Positions 25,174-34,971 of a DNA stretch of 64,000 nt are shown here, in pieces (position 1 is the first letter of the stretch; each line of letters opens with the position of its first letter). The DNA comes from Aeromicrobium sp. Leaf245 (GTDB lineage: Bacteria > Actinomycetota > Actinomycetes > Propionibacteriales > Nocardioidaceae), in assembly GCF_942548115.1 (NCBI RefSeq), contig NZ_OW824151.1, forward strand, positions 1,922,001-1,986,000, written 5' to 3'. The translations under genes and the position numbers were made by a program. The notes beneath the pieces were generated by a model. That model was not told the DNA's origin. It worked only from the letters and a program-made list of their open reading frames with translations, and did no database searches.

Positions 25174-26421
25174 ATGAGGATCCTGCTGGTCGGCTCCGGT
25201 GGCGTGGGGGCGGCGTTCACCGCCATCGCCGCGCGACGCGACTTCTTCGAGACGATCGTGGTCGCCGACTACGACCAGGCGCGTGCGGACAAGGCGGTCG
25301 ACGCGCTCGACGACGACCGCTTCGTCTCCGCACAGGTGGACGCGTCGTCCGCCGACGCCGTCGCGACGCTGTGCCGCGACCACGGCGTCACGCACGTGAT
25401 GAACGCCGTCGACCCGCGCTTCGTCATGCCGGTCTTCGAGGGCGCGCACGCGGCAGGCGCCGACTACGTCGACATGGCGATGTCGCTGTCGCGCCGGCAC
25501 CCGGAGGAGCCGTACGCCAGGGTCGGAGTGAAGCTGGGCGACGAGCAGTTCGCGGTCGCCGACCAGTGGGAGTCCGACGGTCGTCTCGCCCTCGTGGGCA
25601 TGGGTGTCGAGCCCGGGCTCTCCGACGTGTTCGCGCGCTACGCCGCCGACCACCTCTTCAGCTCCATCCGCGACCTCGGCACGCGCGACGGCGCCAACCT
25701 GGCCGTCCACGACGAGGACGGCAACGAGCTGTTCGCCCCCTCGTTCTCCATCTGGACCACGATCGAGGAGTGCCTCAACCCGCCCGTCATCTGGGAGAAG
25801 GCGCGCGCCGACGAGCCCGACGGCGGCTGGTTCACGACGCCGCCGTTCTCCGAGCCCGAGGTCTTCGAGTTCCCCGAGGGGATCGGACCGGTCGAGTGCG
25901 TCAACGTCGAGCACGAGGAGGTGCTCCTGATGCCGCGCTGGGTCGATGCCGAGCGCGTGACGTTCAAGTACGGCCTGGGCGAGGACTTCATCAACGTCCT
26001 GCGCGCCCTGCACGACGTCGGCCTCGACCGGACCGACCCCGTGCAGGTGGCGTCGGCCGACGGCCCGGTCATGGTCTCCCCGCGCGACGTGGTGGCGGCC
26101 TGCCTGCCCGATCCGGCCACCATCGGTCCGCAGATGACCGGCAAGACGTGCGCCGGGCTGTGGGTCACCGGTGTCGGCAAGGACGGTGAGGAGCGCGAGA
26201 CGTACCTCTACCACGTGGTCGACAACGAGTGGGCGATGCGCGAGTACGGGCACCAGTGCGTCGTGTGGCAGACGGCGGTCAACCCGGTCGTGGCGCTCGA
26301 GCTGCTCGCGAACGGCACCTGGAGCGGCGCCGGCGTGCTCGGCCCGGAGGCCTTCGACGCCGTGCCGTTCCTGGACCTGCTCAGCGAGTACGGCGCCCCG
26401 TGGGGCCAGCGCGACTCCTGA
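25174..26421 (+). CDS. Saccharopine dehydrogenase-like oxidoreductase
   Basis: 415 residues. An N-terminal Rossmann fold (ILLVGSGGVGAAFTAIA) typical of the saccharopine dehydrogenase NADP-binding domain, then the larger catalytic fold with VGMGVEPGLSDVFARY. Family members act on saccharopine, carboxynorspermidine or related imine adducts. Coupling to the permease (1-base gap) and the nearby aminotransferase favour an amine or lysine pathway, but the substrate is not decided by the sequence. Confidence 0.82.
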   Translation: MRILLVGSGGVGAAFTAIAARRDFFETIVVADYDQARADKAVDALDDDRFVSAQVDASSADAVATLCRDHGVTHVMNAVDPRFVMPVFEGAHAAGADYVDMAMSLSRRHPEEPYARVGVKLGDEQFAVADQWESDGRLALVGMGVEPGLSDVFARYAADHLFSSIRDLGTRDGANLAVHDEDGNELFAPSFSIWTTIEECLNPPVIWEKARADEPDGGWFTTPPFSEPEVFEFPEGIGPVECVNVEHEEVLLMPRWVDAERVTFKYGLGEDFINVLRALHDVGLDRTDPVQVASADGPVMVSPRDVVAACLPDPATIGPQMTGKTCAGLWVTGVGKDGEERETYLYHVVDNEWAMREYGHQCVVWQTAVNPVVALELLANGTWSGAGVLGPEAFDAVPFLDLLSEYGAPWGQRDS

Positions 26422-26521
26422 GGTCGTCCTGACCTGCGAGGACCGGCGCGGGCCCCCTAGGGTGGTGGCAAGCAGCACGGCCCAGTCGTAGGGGTCGTCG
26501 AGAACCGAATGGAGCACCGCC

Positions 26522-28507
26522 ATGTCCGTCACCGTGCACGTCGCCGTCGAGGCCGGGGCAGAACCCACCTCCCAGACCGTGGACGACGGGACGAAGGCGT
26601 GGCAGCTCTTCGCCGAGCAGCCCGACGTGGTCGTCGCCCGCATCGACGGTGAGCTGCGTGACCTGTCCACCGTCCTCGTCGACGGGTCGACCGTGGAGCC
26701 CGTCGCCATCGACAGCCCCGACGGCCTCGACGTGCTGCGCCACTCGGCCGCCCACGTCATGGCGCAGGCCGTGCAGGAGCTCTTCCCGGACGCCAAGCTC
26801 GGCATCGGTCCGCCGATCACCGACGGCTTCTACTACGACTTCGACGTCGAGGAGCCGTTCAAGCCCGAGGACCTGCAGGCCATCGAGTCGCGGATGAAGA
26901 AGATCGTCAAGGAGGGCCAGCGGTTCGACCGTCGCGAGATCAGCGACGACGACGCCCGCACCGAGCTCGCCGACGAGCCGTACAAGCTCGAGCTCATCGG
27001 TCTCAAGTCGCAGGCCGGCTCCACCGAGGGTGCCAGCGTCGAGGTGGGCGAGGGCGGCCTCAGCATCTACGACAACGTCAAGCGCGACGGCTCCCTGGCG
27101 TGGAAGGACCTGTGCCGCGGCCCGCACCTGCCCACCACCAAGCGCATCCCGGCCTTCACGCTCATGCGCTCGGCCGCCGCCTACTGGCGCGGTGACGAGA
27201 AGAACAAGCAGCTGCAGCGCATCTACGGCACCGCCTGGCCCACCAAGGAGGCGCAGGAGGACTACCTGCACCGCCTGGAGGAGGCCCAGCGTCGTGACCA
27301 CCGTCGGCTGGGCACCGAGCTGGACCTCTACAGCTTCCCCGACGAGATCGGCTCCGGACTGCCCGTCTTCCACCCGCGCGGTGGCGTCATCAAGCGGGAG
27401 ATGGAGGACTACGTCCGTCGTCGGCACATCGAGGAGGGCTTCGAGTACGTCGGCACCCCGCACATCGCCAAGGAGGGGCTCTTCCACACCTCCGGCCACC
27501 TGCCCTACTACGGCGAGGGCATGTTCCCCTCGCTCGACGTGGACGGCCAGGAGTACCGCCTCAAGGCGATGAACTGCCCGATGCACAACATCATCTACCG
27601 CTCGCGGCAGCGGTCGTACCGCGAGCTGCCGCTGAGGCTCTTCGAGTTCGGGCACGTCTACCGCAACGAGAAGTCGGGCGTCATCCACGGCCTCACCCGC
27701 GTGCGCGGGTTCGCGCAGGACGACTCGCACTCGTACGTCACCCCCGAGCAGGCGCCCGACGAGATCCGCCACCTGCTGAACTTCATGCTGAGCCTGCTGC
27801 GCGACTTCGGGCTCGACGACTTCTACCTCGAGCTGTCCACCCGCGACGACCGCAAGGACAAGTTCATCGGCTCCCACGAGGACTGGGAGGTCGCCACGCA
27901 GGTGCTCGCCGACGTGGCCGCGGAGACCGGCATCGAGCTCGTGCCCGACCCGGGAGGAGCGGCGTACTACGGCCCCAAGATCTCGGTCCAGGCCCGTGAC
28001 GCCATCGGCCGCACCTGGCAGATGGGCACCGTGCAGTACGACTTCAACCAGCCGTCGCCCGAGCGGTTCAACCTCGAGTACGTGGCCGCCGACGGCACCC
28101 GCCAGCAGCCCGTGATGATCCACTCGGCCAAGTTCGGCTCGATCGAACGGTTCCTCGGCGTGCTCGTGGAGCACTACGCGGGCGCCTTCCCTCCGTGGCT
28201 CGCCCCGGTGCAGGCCGTCGGCATCCCGGTCGCGGAGCGCCACGCCGAGTACCTGTACACCCTGGGCCAGCGACTCAAGGGTGCCGGCATCCGGTTCGAG
28301 GTCGACGACTCCGACGAGCGCATGCAGAAGAAGATCCGCACCGCGCAGACGCAGAAGGTGCCCTTCATGCTCATCGTCGGCGACAACGACGTCGAGGCCG
28401 ACGCCGTCTCGTTCCGCTACCGCAACGGGGAGCAGGAGAACGGCGTCCCGGTCGACGACGCGGTGCGCCGCATCCTCGAGGCCGTCGCGTCGCGCGAGCA
28501 GGTCTGA
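26522..28507 (+). CDS. thrS: Threonine-tRNA ligase
   Basis: 661 residues. The order is TGS domain (residues 1-62), editing domain with H74 and H78 (HSAAH), the class II catalytic core with [10 protein letters not shown] and [13 protein letters not shown], and the C-terminal anticodon domain. No T-box leader is visible upstream. TAGGGT (26458-26463) may be the -10, giving a leader of about 50 bases with a GGAG site near 26511. Confidence 0.97.
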   Translation: MSVTVHVAVEAGAEPTSQTVDDGTKAWQLFAEQPDVVVARIDGELRDLSTVLVDGSTVEPVAIDSPDGLDVLRHSAAHVMAQAVQELFPDAKLGIGPPITDGFYYDFDVEEPFKPEDLQAIESRMKKIVKEGQRFDRREISDDDARTELADEPYKLELIGLKSQAGSTEGASVEVGEGGLSIYDNVKRDGSLAWKDLCRGPHLPTTKRIPAFTLMRSAAAYWRGDEKNKQLQRIYGTAWPTKEAQEDYLHRLEEAQRRDHRRLGTELDLYSFPDEIGSGLPVFHPRGGVIKREMEDYVRRRHIEEGFEYVGTPHIAKEGLFHTSGHLPYYGEGMFPSLDVDGQEYRLKAMNCPMHNIIYRSRQRSYRELPLRLFEFGHVYRNEKSGVIHGLTRVRGFAQDDSHSYVTPEQAPDEIRHLLNFMLSLLRDFGLDDFYLELSTRDDRKDKFIGSHEDWEVATQVLADVAAETGIELVPDPGGAAYYGPKISVQARDAIGRTWQMGTVQYDFNQPSPERFNLEYVAADGTRQQPVMIHSAKFGSIERFLGVLVEHYAGAFPPWLAPVQAVGIPVAERHAEYLYTLGQRLKGAGIRFEVDDSDERMQKKIRTAQTQKVPFMLIVGDNDVEADAVSFRYRNGEQENGVPVDDAVRRILEAVASREQV

Positions 28508-28549
28508 CGAATCGCCACGCAGGGCGGTGCGGCGACCTAGTCTGGCCCC

Positions 28550-29905
28550 GTGATCAGGGGGATGCTGGCGGGTGCCGTCGCGCTCGCGATGGTGACGTCG
28601 ACGGTCCCGGCGTCTGCCGCAGAAGGTGAGGCGTTGCTGCGTCTCGGGATGAAGGAGCGATGCGTGGCGCCCGGCCAGGGCTACCCGCTCGCGTCGGTGA
28701 CGGTGCACTCCGACGCGGCCCCCGTCGCGGGTGCCACCGTGGAGTGGCGTCAGGACGGGACCATCCTGCACACCGCGGTCACCGACGACCATGGCGTCGC
28801 GCAGGCCGAGGGCGTGCAGGCCGTCCGCACCGACGAACCGGTGATGGTCACGTCCGTGGACCCGGCGAGCGGTCGGTCGGTGACCCTGCCCGACCGGGTG
28901 CGTGACACCGGGGTGCTGGCCTCGGCGGGCTGGGTGCGGCGATTCGTCGTTCCCTCCTCCGTGGTGCGCCCGCTGGACGTCGGAGGGGCCGGGCCGAGGG
29001 AGTGGACGGCGAAGGCCGACCTCTCGTGCACGACACGGCCGGTTCCCGGGGCGCTCGTGGACGTGCTCGCGACCGGTCCCGAGGACTCAGAATCCATGCT
29101 GCTGGAATCCCTCCCTCCCGACGAGGATGGGGAGTGGCGCTTCTCCGGCTGGGCGACCTTCGGCGGCCCGACGACGTTCACCGTCCGCAGCCGGACGCCG
29201 GACGGTCACGTCCTCCACCTCGGTCGCCGCGCCGGCGACCTGGCGCCTGAGGCCACCTGGATCAACACCTCTGTCACGGGCGTGCGCAGCGAGCTGATGG
29301 CGTCCACCCTGCTGACCCGGGGAACGACCTACACGACCCGGGCCGAGCTGGTCGCCGACGGCGGGGACGGGCGGCGGCGCGGTGCGCTGGACCGGGTGGT
29401 CGACGTCACCTTCGTGGACCGGGTGACCGGTCGCTCCACCAGTCTGTCCCCGCTGGTGGTCGCCGACTTCGACGGAGAGATCGCGCTCGACAGCTCCCAC
29501 CGGGCGACCAGGTCGGGCACGTACCACTTCTCCTTCCGCGGCACGAGGGCCGAGCAGGGCGCAACCGCCACCCTGAGGGTGCGCCTCCGCCCGAAGATCA
29601 GCGGCTGGCCGGTGAAGCGGATCGCGGCCAAGCGGTCGACGACCCTGCGTCGCACCGTCACGATCGCCGAACACGAGAACGCCCGCGCCGAGCTGCGCGT
29701 CTGGAACCCGCGGTACCGCGCCTGGGACCCCGTCGGCGGCCTGCGCACGATCGACGCCAGGGGTCGCTTGACGTTCACCGTGCCGAAGGTCAGGGGGACG
29801 AAGGGCTACCGACTCGTGATCGGGGACGTGACGTCCACCCGGGGTGGCGGACACGCGTTCGACCCGGTCGCGACGACGAAGACCTGGACCGTCACCCGGC
29901 GCTGA
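28550..29905 (+). CDS. Secreted protein of unknown function
   Basis: 451 residues. The signal peptide (MIRGMLAGAVALAMVTSTVPASA) is cleaved near residue 23. The rest is beta-rich, with Ig-like patterns such as APVAGATVEW and HGVAQAEGV (residues 60-90), and lacks catalytic motifs I can name. The C-terminal third (residues 340-450) is basic and ends in a strand-rich module. TAGTCT (28538-28543) lies 6 bases before the GTG, so the message is probably leaderless and independent of thrS. It is an accessory gene between thrS and the HIT-pgsA pair. Confidence 0.7.
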   Translation: MIRGMLAGAVALAMVTSTVPASAAEGEALLRLGMKERCVAPGQGYPLASVTVHSDAAPVAGATVEWRQDGTILHTAVTDDHGVAQAEGVQAVRTDEPVMVTSVDPASGRSVTLPDRVRDTGVLASAGWVRRFVVPSSVVRPLDVGGAGPREWTAKADLSCTTRPVPGALVDVLATGPEDSESMLLESLPPDEDGEWRFSGWATFGGPTTFTVRSRTPDGHVLHLGRRAGDLAPEATWINTSVTGVRSELMASTLLTRGTTYTTRAELVADGGDGRRRGALDRVVDVTFVDRVTGRSTSLSPLVVADFDGEIALDSSHRATRSGTYHFSFRGTRAEQGATATLRVRLRPKISGWPVKRIAAKRSTTLRRTVTIAEHENARAELRVWNPRYRAWDPVGGLRTIDARGRLTFTVPKVRGTKGYRLVIGDVTSTRGGGHAFDPVATTKTWTVTRR

Positions 29906-29929
29906 GCGACGTCTCGGTAGGTTGTCCCG

Positions 29930-30460
29930 GTGACTGCAGACGACCGCCTGGAGCGCCTCTGGGTGCCGTACCGCATGTCCTACGTGCGGGGCGAGGAGCC
30001 CGAGCCCGACGACTCCTGCCCGTTCTGCCGCATCGCCTCCGGCGGCCGGCAGTCCGAGCTCGTCGTGCACCGGGGGACCCACTGCTTCGTGGTCCTCAAC
30101 CTCTACCCGTACAACCCGGGGCACCTCATGGTCGTCCCGAACCGGCACGTGGCCGACTACACCGACCTCACCGAGGACGAGACCTGCGAGGTCGCCACGC
30201 TCACCCAGCAGGCCCTGCGCGCCGTCCGCGCCGCCTCGAACCCGCACGGGTTCAACGTCGGGCTCAACCTCGGGGGAGTGGCGGGCGGCTCGCTGTCGCA
30301 GCACCTGCACCAGCACGTGGTGCCCCGATGGTCCGGCGACGCCAACTTCATGACCGTGCTCGGGCAGACCAAGACGCTCCCGCAGCTGCTCGAGGACACC
30401 CGCGACCTCCTGGCCGACGCCTGGCCGGGGGAGACGCCCACGACCGAGGACGACGCCTGA
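29930..30460 (+). CDS. HIT-family hydrolase, probable Ap4A phosphorylase
   Basis: 176 residues. The histidine triad is in SQHLHQHVVPRW, with an upstream CPFC pair. The position before pgsA matches M. tuberculosis Rv2613c, a diadenosine tetraphosphate phosphorylase, so that is the likely activity. TAGGTT (29918-29923) ends 6 bases before the GTG. The stop overlaps the pgsA start by one base (TGATG). Confidence 0.88.
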   Translation: MTADDRLERLWVPYRMSYVRGEEPEPDDSCPFCRIASGGRQSELVVHRGTHCFVVLNLYPYNPGHLMVVPNRHVADYTDLTEDETCEVATLTQQALRAVRAASNPHGFNVGLNLGGVAGGSLSQHLHQHVVPRWSGDANFMTVLGQTKTLPQLLEDTRDLLADAWPGETPTTEDDA

Positions 30461-31098
30461 TGCTCGAACGCTTCCGCCAGTTCTGGACGAACATCTGGTC
30501 GCCCCTGGCCGACCTGCTGCTGCGCCTGGGCGTCAAGCCCGACCACGTGACGATCGTCGGCACCCTCGGGGTCAGTGCCGGCGCGTTGTGGTTCTTCCCG
30601 CGCGGGCAGTTCTTCGTCGGTGTCATGGTGGTCACCGCGTTCGTGTTCAGCGACCTCATGGACGGCTACATGGCCCGCAAGTCCGGCCAGTCGTCGAGGT
30701 GGGGGGCCTTCCTCGACTCGACGCTGGACCGGGTCGGCGACGCTGCGGTGTTCGGCGGCCTCCTGCTCTACTACACGCGCGCCGACGCCGACACCACGCT
30801 CGGCCCGGCCGACCTCTACCTCGGCCTGAGCCTCGCCTGCCTCGTGCTGGGCAACCTCACCTCGTACGCGCGGGCCCGCGCCGAGAGCCTGGGCATGCAG
30901 GCCAAGGGTGGCATCGCCGAGCGGGCCGACCGTCTGGTCGCGATCCTCGTGATGACCGGGCTGAACGGTCTGTTCGGGCTGCCCGTCCTGACCGAGATCA
31001 CGCTGTGGGCGCTCGCCCTCGCGAGCCTGGTGACCGTGTTCCAGCGCATGGCGATCGTGCACCGGCAGGCCTTCCCGCCCGCCGGGACGGAGTCCTGA
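30460..31098 (+). CDS. pgsA: CDP-alcohol phosphatidyltransferase (phosphatidylinositol phosphate synthase type)
   Basis: 212 residues with about six transmembrane helices. The CDP-alcohol signature is complete: DLMDGYMARKSG followed by GAFLDSTLDR, that is D-x2-DG-x2-AR-x8-G-x3-D-x3-D. Coupling to the HIT gene corresponds to Rv2613c-Rv2612c (pgsA1), whose product makes phosphatidylinositol phosphate. The acyltransferase and pimA genes that follow in mycobacteria are absent here. Confidence 0.88.
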   Translation: MLERFRQFWTNIWSPLADLLLRLGVKPDHVTIVGTLGVSAGALWFFPRGQFFVGVMVVTAFVFSDLMDGYMARKSGQSSRWGAFLDSTLDRVGDAAVFGGLLLYYTRADADTTLGPADLYLGLSLACLVLGNLTSYARARAESLGMQAKGGIAERADRLVAILVMTGLNGLFGLPVLTEITLWALALASLVTVFQRMAIVHRQAFPPAGTES

Positions 31099-31140
31099 CC
31101 GTCTTCCGCCGAACGTGACATCGCGAATGTGACATCACTC

Positions 31141-31169
31141 TTGACACGTAGAGATCGGGGTCACATACT
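31141..31169 (+). promoter_or_regulatory. Promoter and candidate operator of the AurF-like operon
   Basis: -35 TTGACA (31141-31146), a 17-base spacer and -10 CATACT (31164-31169), with the ATG 6 bases later. Two direct GTGACATC repeats stand just upstream (31115-31122 and 31129-31136) with a GGTCACA half-site in the spacer, suggesting control by a DNA-binding protein. Confidence 0.7.
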
Positions 31170-31175
31170 CGCGGT

Positions 31176-32225
31176 ATGACCCTCATGGACGAGCAGGACC
31201 TCGACCGCACCCAGGACGCGCTGGCCTCGCTGACGCGCAGCGAGTACGAGGCCACGCTGACCCAGCTGTCCCAGGCGTCGGTCGACCGTCACTTCGACGC
31301 CTTCGTCGACGTCCCGTGGGACCACCCGGACTTCGCGATCGACCCGACCGACGCCCACTGGGTGCTTCCGGAGGCCGACCCGCTCGGTGCCCACCCCTGG
31401 TACAAGTCGCTCCCCGTCGAGCGGCAGATCGAGATCGGGATGTGGCGCTACGCGAACATCTTCAAGGTCGGTCTGCAGTTCGAGAACCTCCTGATCCGCG
31501 GGATCATGCAGTACGTCTTCTCCCGCCCCAACGGGTCGGCCGAGTTCCGCTACCTCACCCACGAGGCCACGGAGGAGTGCCACCACACGCAGATGTTCCA
31601 GGAGTGCATCAACCGCATCGGCGCCGACGTCCCGGGCATGCCGCGATGGATGCGGGCGATCCACGGGATCATCCCGCTCATGGCCTCGCGGTACCCGCTC
31701 GGCTTCTTCATCGCGGTGCTCGCGGGCGAGGAGCCGATCGACCACACGCAGAAGAAGATGCTGCGCGAGGGCGCCACGATCCCGCCGGTCATGCGCCGCA
31801 TCATGCAGATCCACGTGGCGGAGGAGGCGCGGCACATCTCGTTCGCGCACGCCTACGTCATGCGCAGCGGCCCGAACCTGGGAAAGGTCGACCGGTGGGT
31901 CATGTCGATGCTGTTCCCGATCATCATGCGGATCGCGGGCGACCTCATCCTCGTGCCGCCGAAGGAGCTGCGCACCGAGATGGGCGTGCCGAAGGAGGTC
32001 GTCAAGGAGCTCTACTGGGACGCTCCGGAGTCGCGCGTGTTCCTCTCCGAGCTGTTCAGCGACGTGCGCATGCTGGCCGAGGAGTCCACGCTCATGACAC
32101 GGTCCTCGCGGCGCATGTGGCGCTGGCTCAAGATCGACGGTCGCCCGGCCCGGTACCGCAGCGAGCCGCCCGCGCGTCTGGCCGACCCCGCCTCGGTCGA
32201 CCCCGTCTCTGTCGACACGGTCTGA
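31176..32225 (+). CDS. AurF-like non-haem diiron oxygenase
   Basis: 349 residues. The ferritin-like diiron motifs are visible: EATEECHHTQMF around residue 128 and HVAEEARHISFAH around residue 215, giving the Glu/His ligands expected for AurF (p-aminobenzoate N-oxygenase family). Such enzymes oxidise amines or hydrocarbon positions using O2 and two electrons. The ferredoxin reductase gene begins 3 bases later and is the obvious electron source. The substrate is unknown. Confidence 0.85.
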   Translation: MTLMDEQDLDRTQDALASLTRSEYEATLTQLSQASVDRHFDAFVDVPWDHPDFAIDPTDAHWVLPEADPLGAHPWYKSLPVERQIEIGMWRYANIFKVGLQFENLLIRGIMQYVFSRPNGSAEFRYLTHEATEECHHTQMFQECINRIGADVPGMPRWMRAIHGIIPLMASRYPLGFFIAVLAGEEPIDHTQKKMLREGATIPPVMRRIMQIHVAEEARHISFAHAYVMRSGPNLGKVDRWVMSMLFPIIMRIAGDLILVPPKELRTEMGVPKEVVKELYWDAPESRVFLSELFSDVRMLAEESTLMTRSSRRMWRWLKIDGRPARYRSEPPARLADPASVDPVSVDTV

Positions 32226-32228
32226 CCC

Positions 32229-33878
32229 GTGACCCACGTCGTCACGCAGCCGTGCTGCGGTGACGCGGCCTGCGCCTTCGCGTGCCCCGTCAACTGCATC
32301 CACCCCACGCCCGACGAGCCGGACTTCGCCACGGCCGAGATGGTCTACATCGATCCTCAGGCCTGCGTCGACTGCGGAGCCTGCGTGAAGGCATGCCCGG
32401 TGGGGGCGATCAAGCCGGAGTCGCGGCTCACGGCCGACGAGCGGGTGTTCGTCGAGCTGAACGCGCTCTTCCACGCCGACTCCGACGTCGGCAACGGGCT
32501 CGAGTCGCCGACCCGCCCGGCGCAGGCGCCGGTTCCGCCGGTCGTGCGCATCGACGGGTCGCGACGCTTGAGCGTGGCCGTCGTCGGTGCCGGTCCGGCC
32601 GCGCTGTACGCGGCCGACGAGCTGCTCAAGCAGCGTCAGGTGCGGGTCCGTGTCCTCGACCGGCTGCCGACCCCGCACGGACTCGTCCGGGCCGGCGTCG
32701 CACCCGACCACCAGCACACGAAGGACATCGGGCGACTGTTCGAGAAGATCGAGTCCCACCCCGGCTTCGCGTACGAGCTCGGGGTCGAGGTCGGGACCGA
32801 CGTCACGCACGACCAGCTGCTCGCCACCCATGACGCCGTGGTCTACGCGACGGGCGCGGCCGTGGACCGGCGGCTCGACGTGCCGGGGGAGGACCTGCCC
32901 GGCAACGCGACCGCCACGGACGTGGTGGCCTGGTACAACGGACACCCCGACCACGTGGAGGCACCGCTGGACCTGTCGGGGGACCGCATCGTGGTGGTCG
33001 GCAACGGCAACGTGGCGCTCGACGTCTCGCGGGTGCTGCTGAGCGATCCGGAGTCGCTCGCGAGCACCGACATCGCCGACCACGCCCTCGACGCCCTGCG
33101 CGTCAGCAGGGTGAGGGTGGTGGAGGTGCTGGCGCGACGTGGTCCGGCCCAGGCGGCCTTCACCGTCCCCGAGCTCGTCGGGCTGCTGCACCACCCCGAC
33201 CTCGACGTCGTCGTGCCGCAGCGCGAGCTGCTGGACGGGGACGACGTCAAGAGCCGCCTCCTGCGGGAGGGGACGGTCGCCGAGGCCGACCCGGCTCGAC
33301 GGCACGTCGTCCTGCGCTTCCTCGTCGCACCGGTGGCGGTGCTGGGGGACGGGTCCGTCACCGGGCTCGAGGTCACGCGCACGAGTCTCGTGACGGGACC
33401 CGACGGCGTGGTCGCAGCGGTGCCGACCGGCGACCACGACGTGATCCCCACTCGGGCGGTGCTCCGCTCCGTGGGGTACCGGTCCGCTCCGGTCCCGGGG
33501 GTGCCGTTCGACCCGGTGACCCATCGCATCCCGAACGTCGGCGGACGCGTGCTCGACGTGCCGGGCGGTGACGTGCTTCCGCGCACCTACGTCGTGGGCT
33601 GGGTCAAGCGCGGTCCGTCCGGCTTCATCGGCACCAACAAGTCGTGCTCGCTCGAGACCGTCAACCACCTGCTCTCCGACGTGGCGCAGGGACGGATCGA
33701 GGCCGTCGACCGGCCGGAGCCGTTGCGGGCGACGGCCGGTGTCCTCGACCGCGAGGGCTGGCTGCTGCTCGACGCGCACGAGCGCGAGGCGGGGCGCAGG
33801 GCAGGACGTCCACGTCGCAAGGTGGTGGACCGGCGCCGGATGGTGGACGTCGTCGAGGCCGCCAGAGGCGGCCGATAG
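32229..33878 (+). CDS. Ferredoxin-ferredoxin reductase fusion (FprB type)
   Basis: 549 residues. An N-terminal ferredoxin with two cluster motifs (CCGDAACAFACP and CVDCGACVKACP, residues 9-55) is followed by an FAD domain (VAVVGAGPAALYAADELL) and an NADPH domain (VVVGNGNVALDVSRVLL). It moves electrons from NADPH to the iron-sulfur clusters. This layout equals mycobacterial FprB. Position directly after the diiron oxygenase, 3 bases away, makes it the dedicated reductase. Confidence 0.9.
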   Translation: MTHVVTQPCCGDAACAFACPVNCIHPTPDEPDFATAEMVYIDPQACVDCGACVKACPVGAIKPESRLTADERVFVELNALFHADSDVGNGLESPTRPAQAPVPPVVRIDGSRRLSVAVVGAGPAALYAADELLKQRQVRVRVLDRLPTPHGLVRAGVAPDHQHTKDIGRLFEKIESHPGFAYELGVEVGTDVTHDQLLATHDAVVYATGAAVDRRLDVPGEDLPGNATATDVVAWYNGHPDHVEAPLDLSGDRIVVVGNGNVALDVSRVLLSDPESLASTDIADHALDALRVSRVRVVEVLARRGPAQAAFTVPELVGLLHHPDLDVVVPQRELLDGDDVKSRLLREGTVAEADPARRHVVLRFLVAPVAVLGDGSVTGLEVTRTSLVTGPDGVVAAVPTGDHDVIPTRAVLRSVGYRSAPVPGVPFDPVTHRIPNVGGRVLDVPGGDVLPRTYVVGWVKRGPSGFIGTNKSCSLETVNHLLSDVAQGRIEAVDRPEPLRATAGVLDREGWLLLDAHEREAGRRAGRPRRKVVDRRRMVDVVEAARGGR

Positions 33879-33887
33879 ACTCGAGGG

Positions 33888-34817
33888 GTGAGCAACGAGC
33901 AGACCCCCTCCACGTCCCCCGACGGCACCAGCCCCCAGTCGACCGGTACCGCGCGCGTCAAGCGCGGCATGGCCGAGATGCTGAAGGGCGGCGTCATCAT
34001 GGACGTCGTCGACGCCGAGCAGGCGCGCATCGCCGAGGACGCCGGCGCCGTGGCCGTCATGGCCCTCGAGCGCGTCCCGGCCGACATCCGGGCCCAGGGC
34101 GGCGTGGCGCGCATGAGCGACCCGGACCTGATCGACGGCATCGTCTCGGCGGTCTCGATCCCGGTCATGGCCAAGGCCCGCATCGGGCACTTCGCCGAGG
34201 CGCAGGTGCTGCAGAGCCTGGGTGTCGACTACATCGACGAGTCCGAGGTTCTCACGCCGTCGGACTACGCCAACCACATCGACAAGTGGGCCTTCAACGT
34301 CCCGTTCGTGTGCGGTGCGACCAACCTGGGCGAGGCGCTGCGTCGGCTCACCGAGGGTGCGGCCTTCATCCGCTCCAAGGGCGAGGCGGGCACGGGCGAC
34401 GTGTCGAACGCCGTCACGCACATCCGCACGATCACCGGCGAGATCCGTCGCCTGCAGTCGCTGCGCGAGGACGAGCTGTTCGTGGCCGCCAAGGAGCTCC
34501 AGGCGCCGTACGAGCTGGTCAAGGAGGTCGCGGAGCTGGGCAAGCTGCCCGTCACCCTCTTCACCGCCGGCGGCATCGCGACCCCGGCCGACGCCGCGCT
34601 CGTCATGCAGCTGGGCTCGGAGGGCGTGTTCGTGGGCTCGGGCATCTTCAAGTCCGGCAACCCGGCCCAGCGTGCCGAGGCGATCGTCAAGGCCACCACG
34701 TTCTACGACGATCCCGACGTCGTCGCCAAGGTGTCGCGCGGCCTGGGTGAGGCCATGGTCGGCATCAACGTCGACGACATCCCCGAGCCGCACCGCCTCG
34801 CCGAGCGCGGCTGGTAG
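33888..34817 (+). CDS. pdxS: Pyridoxal 5'-phosphate synthase subunit PdxS
   Basis: 309 residues. The lyase half of the DXP-independent PLP synthase makes PLP from ribose 5-phosphate, glyceraldehyde 3-phosphate and ammonia. The catalytic lysines lie in [10 protein letters not shown] and in [15 protein letters not shown] (33876-33881) ends 6 bases before the GTG, so it is transcribed apart from the AurF operon and probably leaderless. The partner pdxT is not adjacent but 3.7 kb downstream, behind an inserted surface-protein cassette. Confidence 0.97.
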   Translation: MSNEQTPSTSPDGTSPQSTGTARVKRGMAEMLKGGVIMDVVDAEQARIAEDAGAVAVMALERVPADIRAQGGVARMSDPDLIDGIVSAVSIPVMAKARIGHFAEAQVLQSLGVDYIDESEVLTPSDYANHIDKWAFNVPFVCGATNLGEALRRLTEGAAFIRSKGEAGTGDVSNAVTHIRTITGEIRRLQSLREDELFVAAKELQAPYELVKEVAELGKLPVTLFTAGGIATPADAALVMQLGSEGVFVGSGIFKSGNPAQRAEAIVKATTFYDDPDVVAKVSRGLGEAMVGINVDDIPEPHRLAERGW

Positions 34818-34820
34818 CCG

Positions 34821-34836
34821 CACCCGGTGGCGGGTG
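34821..34836 (+). terminator. Hairpin after pdxS
   Basis: Arms CACCCG (34821-34826) and CGGGTG (34831-34836) around GTGG, 3 bases after the pdxS stop, followed by a T-richer tract. Confidence 0.5.
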
Positions 34837-34880
34837 TGCCGCCCCTGTCTTTGGGATTTGTCTCCTACTTTTCACGAATG

Positions 34881-34971
34881 CCCATGTGACGCAGATCTCA
34901 CGTCCCATGCTCGAGGTGAGGGCTCGTCCCTCGTGCCGGCGTAGGGAGCGCCGCGCCTCGAGACATGGGAG
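34881..34971 (+). promoter_or_regulatory. Structured leader with two competing anti-SD arms
   Basis: The outer helix pairs 34904-34916 with 34956-34969 (13 bp, one bulged base). It encloses GAGGG/CCCTC and GGCG/CGCC hairpins, as in a three-way junction. The right arm contains the GGG of the ribosome site GGGAG (34967-34971), six bases before the ATG at 34978. A second CCCATGT (34881-34887) can pair with the same ACATGGG (34963-34969) instead. The two folds exclude each other, as in a switch. I recognise no known riboswitch consensus. Confidence 0.5.

Noticed and set aside
26422-26521. T-box riboswitch upstream of thrS
   Set aside because: The gap is only 100 bases, and no T-box consensus, specifier loop or antiterminator is visible.
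31161-34823. A 1220-codon open frame on the minus strand across the AurF-like gene, the FprB-like gene and pdxS
   Set aside because: It is the mirror of three well-supported genes. In very GC-rich DNA the complement of a strongly biased gene stays open, and the translation is His/Asp/Arg/Val-rich with no family resemblance.
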